A stretch of DNA of 64,000 nt. It comes from Chryseobacterium sp. JUb7. Its GTDB lineage: Bacteria; Bacteroidota; Bacteroidia; Flavobacteriales; Weeksellaceae. The position numbers and the translations under genes are program-made. The notes beneath the pieces are model-generated. The model was not told the origin of the DNA. It searched no databases and worked only from the letters and a program-made list of their open reading frames with translations. The DNA lies in assembly GCF_024806495.1 (NCBI RefSeq), contig NZ_JANUFF010000012.1:62001-126000 (forward strand). Reading direction: 5' to 3'. Positions 52,745 to 60,307 of this stretch are shown here, piece after piece (within the stretch, counting starts at the first letter, position 1; the number at the start of each line of letters is the position of its first letter).

Positions 52745-53940
52745 GATTTTGAGAAAATTAAGGTTGAACAATTTCCTCCAAAACCAAATGAATTGGAAAG
52801 AACGTGGTTAATATTTTTCTCTTTAAGCTCAGTTACAGGTGTCAGATCAAATTCTTCCATTTTGGTTTTAAAATTCAGATTCGGAAAAATGATATTGTTT
52901 TGAATCGCCAATAACGAATAAACTGCTTCAATTCCCGCTGCTGCTGCCAAAGTATGACCTGTAAATGCTTTCGTAGAACTGAATTCAGGGACATTATTTT
53001 CTCCAAAAATTCGGATCATTGCAATGCCTTCCGATAAATCATTATTCGGAGTTGCGGTTCCGTGAACGTTGATGTAATCGATATTTTCTTTATCCAAACC
53101 TGAAACTTTCAATGCTTTTTCCATGGCTAAATAAGCGCCTTGCCCGTTTTCTGAAGAGGCAGTCTGATGATGCGCATCATTAGCATTTCCATAACCTGAA
53201 AGATAACCTAAGACTTTTTTATTTTCTTTTTTTACAACTTCATCAGATTCCAGAACGATGAAAGCGGCTGCTTCACCCAGATTCAGACCTTTTCTATCAT
53301 TGTCAAAAGGAGTGTTATAAGAATCAGTTAAAATCATCAGCGTACTGAAACCGTTCAACGTAAATTTTGAAAGAGAATCTGTTCCACCAACAATTACGCG
53401 GTCTAACACTCCATTTTTAATGAGTTTTGCGCCCATCATAATCGCATTCGCTGCAGATGAACAGGCTGTACTGATGGTTGAAACCATGCCTTTCAAACCC
53501 AAATAATCTGCGATCAGCAACGAGGAATTTCCTGCGTCGTGAGAGTCAATATATTTTTGCTTTTCAGGGAAATCTTCGTAGGTGTAGAAATATTTTTCGG
53601 TGATATCCATTCCGCCAACACTGGTTGAAGAAATCAAACCTGTTTTATATTCATTAATGTCCGAAATTCCGGCACTTTCTACGGCTTCTTTTGCGGCAAC
53701 CATACCTAATAAAGAGGTTCTTGTAGCATTATTATCTTCAATCAACTGAAGTTTTTCAACAAGTTCTTCATTAGACAATTTTATCTCGCCCGTTTTGATA
53801 TTTCCAGCATGACGAGTTTCAAACAACTGAATGTCTGAAATTCCATGTTTTCCGGTTTTTAACGAACTCAAATTTTCCTCCACATTGTTTCCAATAGCGG
53901 AAATGATGCCCATTCCTGTTATGGCAATTTTTTGACCCAT
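52741..53940 (-). CDS. Beta-ketoacyl-ACP synthase (KS alpha) paired with the Cys-less partner
   Basis: A 399-residue ketosynthase with Cys160 (STACSSAANA), His293 (NVHGTATPNN) and His329 (FTGHTLAAAAG). The ATG at 53940 is used; the longer frame upstream would begin within the repeat element before it. It is likely the catalytic partner of the Cys-less protein downstream and uses carrier protein 2 (78 bp upstream) as substrate carrier. Confidence 0.92.
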   Translation of the reverse strand: MGQKIAITGMGIISAIGNNVEENLSSLKTGKHGISDIQLFETRHAGNIKTGEIKLSNEELVEKLQLIEDNNATRTSLLGMVAAKEAVESAGISDINEYKTGLISSTSVGGMDITEKYFYTYEDFPEKQKYIDSHDAGNSSLLIADYLGLKGMVSTISTACSSAANAIMMGAKLIKNGVLDRVIVGGTDSLSKFTLNGFSTLMILTDSYNTPFDNDRKGLNLGEAAAFIVLESDEVVKKENKKVLGYLSGYGNANDAHHQTASSENGQGAYLAMEKALKVSGLDKENIDYINVHGTATPNNDLSEGIAMIRIFGENNVPEFSSTKAFTGHTLAAAAGIEAVYSLLAIQNNIIFPNLNFKTKMEEFDLTPVTELKEKNINHVLSNSFGFGGNCSTLIFSKS

Positions 53941-53950
53941 TTTTACAAAA

Positions 53951-54008
53951 TGTAACAATGTATCAATGTAACAGTTTACCAATTGCTAGACTGTTACATT
54001 GATACATT
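53951..54008. repeat. Dispersed TGTAACA-type inverted-repeat element, copy 4
   Basis: Arms at 53957-53975 and 53990-54008 are perfect 19-bp complements (the left arm begins AATGTATCAATG and ends AACAGT), with a 14-nt loop. This is the most symmetric copy. It lies between the carrier protein 2 gene and the ketosynthase gene. Confidence 0.85.
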
Positions 54009-54018
54009 GGTATATTAA

Positions 54019-54276
54019 TTATTTCGTTCTGTTTTCTTCAATAAATTTCGCCATTGTATCGATCGATGAAAAAATTTCTTTTCCTTTTTTTGGATCGGCT
54101 AATTTTATTCCATATTCTTTATCAAGAAGAACGATCAATTCAAGAGCGTCGATAGAATCTAATCCAAGACCTCCGCCGAATAACGGATCTGTATCTTTAA
54201 TTTCGTCTGCTGCAACGTCTTCAAGGTTAAGAACTTCAATGATTTTGTGCTTTAATTCTTCTCTTAAGTTTTCCAT
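54019..54276 (-). CDS. Acyl carrier protein 2 of the polyene cluster
   Basis: An 85-residue acyl carrier protein with the phosphopantetheine Ser41 in DSI (GLGLDSIDALEL). It probably serves the KS/chain-length-factor pair encoded downstream. Repeat elements flank it on both sides (53951-54008 and 54294-54378). Confidence 0.93.
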   Translation of the reverse strand: MENLREELKHKIIEVLNLEDVAADEIKDTDPLFGGGLGLDSIDALELIVLLDKEYGIKLADPKKGKEIFSSIDTMAKFIEENRTK

Positions 54277-54293
54277 AAATAAATTTCATTTAT

Positions 54294-54378
54294 AATGTAC
54301 CAATGTATAAGTTTAACAATGTAGCAATAGTTATTAGCGTTTTAAAAATTGGTAAACTGGTACATTTTTATATTGTTA
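54294..54378. repeat. Dispersed TGTAACA-type inverted-repeat element, copy 5
   Basis: AATGTACCA (54294-54302) is complementary to TGGTACATT (54358-54366), and TAACAAT (54314-54320) to ATTGTTA (54372-54378). The pairings interleave. It lies upstream of carrier protein 2 and overlaps the end region of the short ketosynthase-like gene's 3' flank. Confidence 0.6.
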
Positions 54379-54380
54379 AA

Positions 54381-54929
54381 TTACAAAGTAAGCAAATATA
54401 CAAAAGCTTTATAACTTTCTTGATAGAGTTCTACCCAGCCACATAACACTTTTTCAGCTTTTCCTGACTGCACAATCTGTTCTGAATAATCATTTAAAAA
54501 TTTTTCATCAAATTCATCCAAAACAAAAAAAGCATTCTCTGTCTGCATTTTATGTTTGATACTGATTTCGCCTACACAGATATTCGGTAAAGTATATACA
54601 AAAACGGCCGGACTCGGAAAATAATTTTCCTGAGAATTGATGCTTTCCTGATATTTAAAATCAGTGTCTAAACTTGATGATTTGTTGGCAAAAACTAAGG
54701 CTGTTGCGCTGTGATCTTCGTCTTTTAGAATCATTTCAGAAGCAAGAAAAGCAAGTTTGCTTAAGTTATCCATTTTATGAAATTTAGGATAATTTAGTTC
54801 TAAACTTTTATACGCTTCTTTTGCAAAGTCTGAAAAATTTTCGGTTGGGGTTTCAAAGATAATTTCGTTATTGATAATTATTTTTGCGTCTTTTATCGTG
54901 CAAGTATCTGTTTTCTTCATTGTTTTCAT
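54381..54929 (-). CDS. Short ketosynthase-like protein (N-terminal KS fold only)
   Basis: A 182-residue protein; ATG at 54929, next to the stop of the upstream ketosynthase gene. It has a ketosynthase N-terminal type pattern (LSKLAFLASEMIL; NKSSSLDTDF; YFPSPAVFVYTLPNICVGEISI) but no active-site Cys or His. Similar short proteins occur in aryl-polyene clusters and may assist the ketosynthases. The exact role is unknown. Confidence 0.72.
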   Translation of the reverse strand: MKTMKKTDTCTIKDAKIIINNEIIFETPTENFSDFAKEAYKSLELNYPKFHKMDNLSKLAFLASEMILKDEDHSATALVFANKSSSLDTDFKYQESINSQENYFPSPAVFVYTLPNICVGEISIKHKMQTENAFFVLDEFDEKFLNDYSEQIVQSGKAEKVLCGWVELYQESYKAFVYLLTL

Positions 54930-54930
54930 T

Positions 54931-56100
54931 TTAACACTTTTCCAAAACAATTGCCGCATTACACCCACCAAAACCTGAAGCCGTTTTCAAAATATATTTG
55001 ATGTCTGCAGGTTGGTTTTCTTTAATAATATTTAAAGATTGGGAAGTTCCCGCTTCTTTAAAGTTTTTAGATGAAATCAAGGTATTATTAAAAGCGCTTT
55101 CCATTGAGATAATACTTTCCAATAATCCTGATGCACCCAAACAGTGTCCGTAATAAGCTTTCATACTGTTTAAAGGAACATTCTGCAATTCCATTCTGTT
55201 GAAAGCGATGGCTTCCATTTCGTCATTATATATGGTCGCAGTTCCGTGTGCAGAAATAAAGTTAATCTGTTCTGCCGAAATTTTGGCTTCTGACATTGCA
55301 TTTCTGATGCTGCCAAATAATCCGTCCCCCGTTCTTGAAGGTCCGGAAATGTGATTGGCATCATTGATGGCGGAATCTCCCAGGACTTTGAAACTGAATT
55401 TTTCGTTTGAGATTGCTTCGTCACTTCGTTCCTCGCAATGACCTGTGATGTAAACTGCTGCCGTTGCTTCACCGATATTGATTCCATCACGGTTTTTATC
55501 GTAAGGTTTACAGATTTCTGTTCCGATTGCCTGAAAAGAATTAAAACCTGAAATTACAAATTCCGAAATTTCATCTCCGGCAACTACAAAAGCGTCTTTG
55601 TATTTTCCTGCCTGAATCATATTTTTGGCAACAGCAATCGCCATTACTCCTGAAACGCAAGCATTAGAAACAACAATTGGTTTCGTTTTGAACCCGAAAA
55701 AATCAGCAATTTTTTGAGCCAGACCGGAAAGAAAAACACCTTCCGGTAAAGTTTCTTGATTTTTTAATAAGCTGATATTCCCTTTTGTTGTTGATAAAAT
55801 AAAAGCTGTTTCATCCGAAATCTGATGTCTTTCAACCAAAGGTTTCAAACTTAGCAAAAACATTTTTTCAAGCCTTGTGAATTCTGTATTGTCATTCTGA
55901 GCTGTGTCGAAGAATCGATTAAATTCTTGCTCCAGTTTTTCAGAATCAATCATGGAAGCATAAAAAGGATCCTGATTGTTTATGATTTTATGTAAAGCGA
56001 CGCCAGATTTTCCTTCCAAAAGGGAATTCCAGTTTGAAGTAATATCAAAGCCTAAAGGCGTGACGCAGTTATAATCTGTAATATAAACTTCCCTCCTCAT
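54931..56100 (-). CDS. Beta-ketoacyl-ACP synthase with an in-frame repeat insertion
   Basis: A 389-residue ketosynthase with Cys148 (SNACVSGVMA), His285 (SAHGTATIYN) and His319 (YYGHCLGASG). Between VYIT and the strand SFKVLGDSAIN, residues 220-231 (GHCEERSDEAIS) are encoded by a dispersed repeat (55409-55442). The repeat is in frame, so the enzyme may still work. It is the third full ketosynthase of the cluster and overlaps the thioesterase gene start by one base. Confidence 0.9.
   Translation of the reverse strand: MRREVYITDYNCVTPLGFDITSNWNSLLEGKSGVALHKIINNQDPFYASMIDSEKLEQEFNRFFDTAQNDNTEFTRLEKMFLLSLKPLVERHQISDETAFILSTTKGNISLLKNQETLPEGVFLSGLAQKIADFFGFKTKPIVVSNACVSGVMAIAVAKNMIQAGKYKDAFVVAGDEISEFVISGFNSFQAIGTEICKPYDKNRDGINIGEATAAVYITGHCEERSDEAISNEKFSFKVLGDSAINDANHISGPSRTGDGLFGSIRNAMSEAKISAEQINFISAHGTATIYNDEMEAIAFNRMELQNVPLNSMKAYYGHCLGASGLLESIISMESAFNNTLISSKNFKEAGTSQSLNIIKENQPADIKYILKTASGFGGCNAAIVLEKC
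55409..55442. repeat. Dispersed GTCATTGCGAGG-type repeat, copy 2 (inside a ketosynthase gene)
   Basis: On the minus strand the element reads GTCATTGCGAGGAACGAAGT and continues to ACGAAGCAATCTC. It is read through in frame and encodes HCEERSDEAI. A related copy lies at 51591-51620 in an intergenic gap, 3.8 kb away. Confidence 0.9.
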
Positions 56101-56528
56101 TATAAACCCATTTTATCTTTCCAGACCTGAAAAAAATCAGGATTGTATAAGCATAAGTTATTATCAGAATCCAAGAAAACCTGAATAGTTTCTCCTGAAC
56201 ACACCAATTTGTTTTCTTCGTTAAAAAGCTGATATCTGTAAATTAATTTTGCTGAAGTTGAATTCACAAAAGTCGTTACAATATTAAATGTTTCACCATA
56301 TTTTAAAGGAAGAAAATGTTCACATGTGCTTTTCACAATAGGCGTTACATATCCTGCTTTTTGAATATCAAGATATGTTAAACCGTGCTGTCTGCCGAAA
56401 GCTTCCCTTCCGTCCTCGAAATAGACTATATAATGTCCATGCCAGACAATTCCCAACGGATCTGTTTCGTTGAACCTTACACGGACTTTTTCAGTACAGG
56501 TTAATATGATTTCTTCTTTAGACTGCAT
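56100..56528 (-). CDS. 4HBT/YbgC-type acyl thioesterase
   Basis: A 142-residue hotdog protein with the 4-hydroxybenzoyl-CoA thioesterase pattern: Asp23 (ETDPLGIVWHGHYIVYFEDGRE) and the helix following it. It should release acyl groups from CoA or ACP. In this cluster it may release or trim the polyene chain. It overlaps the permease gene by 11 bp and abuts the ketosynthase. Confidence 0.88.
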   Translation of the reverse strand: MQSKEEIILTCTEKVRVRFNETDPLGIVWHGHYIVYFEDGREAFGRQHGLTYLDIQKAGYVTPIVKSTCEHFLPLKYGETFNIVTTFVNSTSAKLIYRYQLFNEENKLVCSGETIQVFLDSDNNLCLYNPDFFQVWKDKMGL

Positions 56529-57786
56529 GTTGTTTTCTTTCGTAGATTAATGATATTCCGACCATTGCAAGATAGAATAAAAATAAGAAAGTCAATTCTT
56601 TTGCAATTCCTCCGATTCCGCTGTTTCTTAATATAATATCATAATAAGCATTTAATCCCCAGTTCATTGGAGAAAATTTTGCTACTGACTGCATGAATTC
56701 AGGCATTAAAAATACAGGAACCCAAATTCCTCCGATTGCTGCTAAAACGACAACTGATGTCGCCCCAAATGGTGCAGACTGTTCCTGTGTATCGGCAATT
56801 GTTCCCAATAAAACACCGAAACCAATTGCGGCTAAGCCGGAAAATAAAGTTACGACGATAAGCTGAAACATTTTTCCGGTAACGTCAAACTGAGGTAAAT
56901 CCATATAAGGGAACAGGTAAATACCTACTGCGACCATTAGCAAAAACTGAATGATACAAATAATAAGATAGGTAAATGTTTTTCCTAAGATATGAATAAA
57001 ATAAGGTGTCGGGCTTACTCTGGCTCTCACGCTCGTTCCCTGGCTTTTTTCTTTAACTAAATTAATAGACAAAGGCACGACAATAAAGAAAATAGCGAAC
57101 AGCGCCCAAGCCGGAACGTTATGTTGAACCGAGTTGGGAATGGCTTCTATTTTTCCTTTTTTGGGTGTGATTTCTTTAAAACTGATCAGGTTTTTATTCT
57201 CTTCAAGATTTTCGGTTGTTCCCAACTGATCCTGGAAAGCTTTGTAAATCTTTTTATTTTCGATCTCAAATACCATTTTATTCACGGAATTCATGACAGA
57301 ATTTTTGAAACCGGCATTGGTTGCAGGGTCAAAATATAAATGAATATCCTTTGCTTTTACAGCCGGAATCTGAGCTTTTCCTGAATTTTCTTCTAAACCA
57401 AATGAACTAACAATCGTCTGAACTTTAGATTCTATATTTGAATTTAAATCTTTCGTTAAATTTTCGGGAATGACAATAGCCATCTGATAATCTCCTCCAA
57501 AAACGGCTTCCTGAGCAGATTTTTCATCATAATTAGTCAGTAACTGGAATGTTTTGCTGTTTTCCAGTTCGTGTTTTATATTTTTTGAAATTTCAGATTT
57601 ATCATTATCGATAAAAATGATCGGGATTTTTGAGCCTTCCAGATTTTTGAAAGTCGAATCCTGAATCAGTGTAATCGTAACAATCAGCAATAGCGGCATC
57701 ACGAATATGATGACGATTCCTCCGATATCTCTTTTCAGCAAAAGGATTTCCTTAACGAAACTTCTCCACAATTTATACAACAACAT
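56518..57786 (-). CDS. ABC-2 type transporter permease
   Basis: A 422-residue membrane protein of the ABC-2 family: one N-terminal helix (about 24-44), a large extracytoplasmic domain (about 45-235) and five helices in the C-terminal half. It probably exports the pigment, a precursor or a lipid carrier with the ATPase encoded directly upstream. It overlaps that gene by 14 bp. Confidence 0.92.
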   Translation of the reverse strand: MLLYKLWRSFVKEILLLKRDIGGIVIIFVMPLLLIVTITLIQDSTFKNLEGSKIPIIFIDNDKSEISKNIKHELENSKTFQLLTNYDEKSAQEAVFGGDYQMAIVIPENLTKDLNSNIESKVQTIVSSFGLEENSGKAQIPAVKAKDIHLYFDPATNAGFKNSVMNSVNKMVFEIENKKIYKAFQDQLGTTENLEENKNLISFKEITPKKGKIEAIPNSVQHNVPAWALFAIFFIVVPLSINLVKEKSQGTSVRARVSPTPYFIHILGKTFTYLIICIIQFLLMVAVGIYLFPYMDLPQFDVTGKMFQLIVVTLFSGLAAIGFGVLLGTIADTQEQSAPFGATSVVVLAAIGGIWVPVFLMPEFMQSVAKFSPMNWGLNAYYDIILRNSGIGGIAKELTFLFLFYLAMVGISLIYERKQHAV

Positions 57787-58528
57787 CTCTTAATTCTTTT
57801 CCGGTTAATGAAATGAAAACATCTTCTAAATTTTCGGCACTTGCCACTCTGTTCACCAATTCTTCAGGTGTTCCCACAGCGTGGATTTTCCCATGGTCGA
57901 TGATGGCGATTTTGGTACAGAACTCTTCTGCTTCAGAGAGGTGATGAGATGTATAAATAATACAGGTTCCTTTTTTATTTAAGTCCAAAAGATGGTCTAT
58001 AATTGCTTTTTTAGACTGAACATCAACACCGACGGTCGGTTCATCCAGGAATAGAACTTTAGGATTGTGAAGAGTTCCTGCAATCAGATTGCAGCGGCGC
58101 TTCATTCCTCCTGAAAACTGCTCTACCTTTTTGTCCGCGAATTTTGATAATCCCATGATTTCCAAAGATTCGGCAATAGCGTCTCTTAATTTTTTATGAC
58201 TTAAACCGTAAAGACTTCCGAAATACATCAGATTTTCTCTGGCCGTCAGAGTAGGATATAATGCGTATTCCTGAGGAACAATTCCGATAATTTGTCTTAA
58301 TTTAAAACCATCTTTCTGAGGAGATAATCCATTGATCATAAAGCTTCCTGAAGTCGGTTTAATTAACCCTGAAAGCATAGATATTAATGTTGTCTTTCCT
58401 GCTCCGTTGGGGCCAAGAATTCCATAGATTTCATTTTTCTCAATATTTAATGAAATGTCGTTTACAGAAAAATCTTCTGCATTTTTATATTTCTTATATA
58501 AATTTTTTATCTCAATAAGATTCTCCAT
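57773..58528 (-). CDS. ABC transporter ATP-binding protein
   Basis: A 251-residue ATPase with Walker A GPNGAGKTT (39-47), signature FSGGMKRRCN (about 138) and Walker B KVLFLDEPTVGVD (about 158), followed by the H-loop in YTSHHLSEA. It energises the ABC-2 permease. Together they form an exporter encoded in the pigment cluster, next to the BtrH-like protein gene. Confidence 0.95.
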   Translation of the reverse strand: MENLIEIKNLYKKYKNAEDFSVNDISLNIEKNEIYGILGPNGAGKTTLISMLSGLIKPTSGSFMINGLSPQKDGFKLRQIIGIVPQEYALYPTLTARENLMYFGSLYGLSHKKLRDAIAESLEIMGLSKFADKKVEQFSGGMKRRCNLIAGTLHNPKVLFLDEPTVGVDVQSKKAIIDHLLDLNKKGTCIIYTSHHLSEAEEFCTKIAIIDHGKIHAVGTPEELVNRVASAENLEDVFISLTGKELRDVVV

Positions 58529-59524
58529 TTAGATCGCTTTTCTCAGTTTTTTATAAAAAGCTTCTTCCAAATCTGCGATATGAAGCATCGTTTTCGAAAG
58601 TTGATTGTATATGTCACTTTTCGAATTTCTGTTTTTGTAAACCCGGGCAATATCTACTGCGAAATCTCTCCAAAGATCGCCAATAGAGGTAATTTCCTTA
58701 GATAATTCTTTTAGCTGGTCATTTTTAAGAATAACTGCAGCTTCCTGCAGAAATGCCCCATAAATAAATCTGAAACCACCGCCACCAGTACCGATTTCCT
58801 CCTGCATTCTGATTAATTGTCCCAAATAATGATTGGTCGTTTTTGTTCCTTTTTTTGCAGCCCATTTCGGGATGCTTCTGGCTACCCATCGCATTGCTTT
58901 TACACCAATGATCGGAACGGGAGCCAACATATTTTTACAAGTATCTTTGATCCCTTTTTTTATAGCTTCTTCCAGATTTACATTTTCAGGAATGTAAGTG
59001 GGGTAGTACATATGACCTTTCGGCGGAAGTGCTCCCTTTGCATATCTCACTTTTTCTAATTCTGCTTCAGTAAGCGTTGTGACGTAGTCCATTACAGGAT
59101 CACTGATTAAGAATTTACCGTCTTCTTTTCCGTAAACAACCAGATTGTGGGCATTGAAATGAAATTTATATTCTTCAGGGAAATACGTCAGATTAAAAAC
59201 CCCAACCTGTAAACCTGTTGGTATATTTTGATCTAAATTTCTTTCCAGAGCTTTTTGAGCGTCTGCCGGATTTGAAAATTTTTCTCTTTTAATTTTAATT
59301 CCCAGTCTTTTTGCTGCCTTGCTGAAAATAGCACCCGGCATTGGGCGATAACTAAAACCAGGAGCGAAATTTACTTTTAAAAAAGGTAAATACACAAAGA
59401 ACAATCCGGAACCGATTCCGAAGATCATGGGTTCGCTGAGTTTCAACCCTTTGTTTAATAATAAATTAGAAGCGACACCGTTTTCGCAATGCGCGGTTTG
59501 ATGGTGTTCAAAATTAAGTTTCAT
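58529..59524 (-). CDS. BtrH-like protein (acyl transfer candidate)
   Basis: A 331-residue protein starting at the ATG at 59524 (an earlier in-frame ATG at 59548 gives a charged extension). The N-terminal half has the BtrH_N pattern: HCENGVASNLL (Cys13 as possible nucleophile) and FHFNAHNLVVYGKEDG. BtrH in butirosin synthesis moves an acyl group from a carrier protein to an amine. Here it could move the aryl-polyene acyl chain from its ACP to an alcohol or amine partner, such as the dialkylresorcinol. That is inference; the C-terminal half is helical and of unknown role. Confidence 0.85.
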   Translation of the reverse strand: MKLNFEHHQTAHCENGVASNLLLNKGLKLSEPMIFGIGSGLFFVYLPFLKVNFAPGFSYRPMPGAIFSKAAKRLGIKIKREKFSNPADAQKALERNLDQNIPTGLQVGVFNLTYFPEEYKFHFNAHNLVVYGKEDGKFLISDPVMDYVTTLTEAELEKVRYAKGALPPKGHMYYPTYIPENVNLEEAIKKGIKDTCKNMLAPVPIIGVKAMRWVARSIPKWAAKKGTKTTNHYLGQLIRMQEEIGTGGGGFRFIYGAFLQEAAVILKNDQLKELSKEITSIGDLWRDFAVDIARVYKNRNSKSDIYNQLSKTMLHIADLEEAFYKKLRKAI

Positions 59525-59598
59525 TCGTAGCTTTTCTCTTTTTATCACGGATAAACCCTGCTAAAACTCATAGGTTTTTAAAATGTATGAGGTTTGAT

Positions 59599-60003
59599 TT
59601 ATTTACCGTTGAAGTTTTTTAATTCATCCACTGAAATTCCGAAGGCATCGGCATATTTTTTCAGAACGGATTCGCTTAGTGTTTTAAATATCTTTGGCTT
59701 TGCATGTCTTTTTACACGCCATTGCCACATTCCGACATAGGCCGCAAGAACCTGCAGGTCCATTTTATTCAATTCCATGAAATAAATAATAGGACTCACC
59801 ATATTGCTGGCAACATTTTGTCTGGCTTCCTCAATTCTTTCGTTAATTAAGGCTAGAGATTCATCCAAAGCTGCCTTTTTAACATCCCAACCGATACTGT
59901 TTGCAGTTGTATAGTTATTGTTTTCATCAGTCACGTACAATACTTCAGTCATGTTTGCTGATTTCAGATTGCTTTCGTCTTGAGGAAGGTCTTGCTTTTT
60001 CAT
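59599..60003 (-). CDS. Small helix-turn-helix-like protein of the pigment cluster
   Basis: A 134-residue protein. Its C-terminal 60 residues (VLAAYVGMWQWRVKRHAKPK and ESVLKKYADAFGISVDELKNF) resemble an HTH domain of the XRE type. The N-terminal half has no recognised family. It opens the minus-strand operon and could be a regulator of it, but the resemblance is modest. Confidence 0.7.
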   Translation of the reverse strand: MKKQDLPQDESNLKSANMTEVLYVTDENNNYTTANSIGWDVKKAALDESLALINERIEEARQNVASNMVSPIIYFMELNKMDLQVLAAYVGMWQWRVKRHAKPKIFKTLSESVLKKYADAFGISVDELKNFNGK

Positions 60004-60307
60004 CTAAATATGGTTGTTTTTTTAGATTCCGGATGAAAAAAATCACCCCAATTCATGATTAAATTTATCAATCGGCTAAAATAGTGAAAATAGATTATAT
60101 GTTTATCATATTAAAACTGTTGATATTTAGATCACTTTTTTTTGTTTAAAGTTAAAATTGATGTGTTGAATATTGATCAATTTCGTTATTCATTGCTTTT
60201 ATCAGCAGGACCTGTGAAATATATCATATTTAAAGATTCTGGTATGTAACAAGTAAACATTTATCTTAGACTAATAAATTTTAAAAATTTGATTAACAAA
60301 TAATTCT
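60004..60307. other. Intergenic region between the small regulator-like gene and the M16 peptidase
   Basis: This 304-bp AT-rich spacer lies between divergent genes and should hold two promoters. I found no clean TAnnTTTG box on either strand. No open frame, repeat or RNA is visible. Confidence 0.45.
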
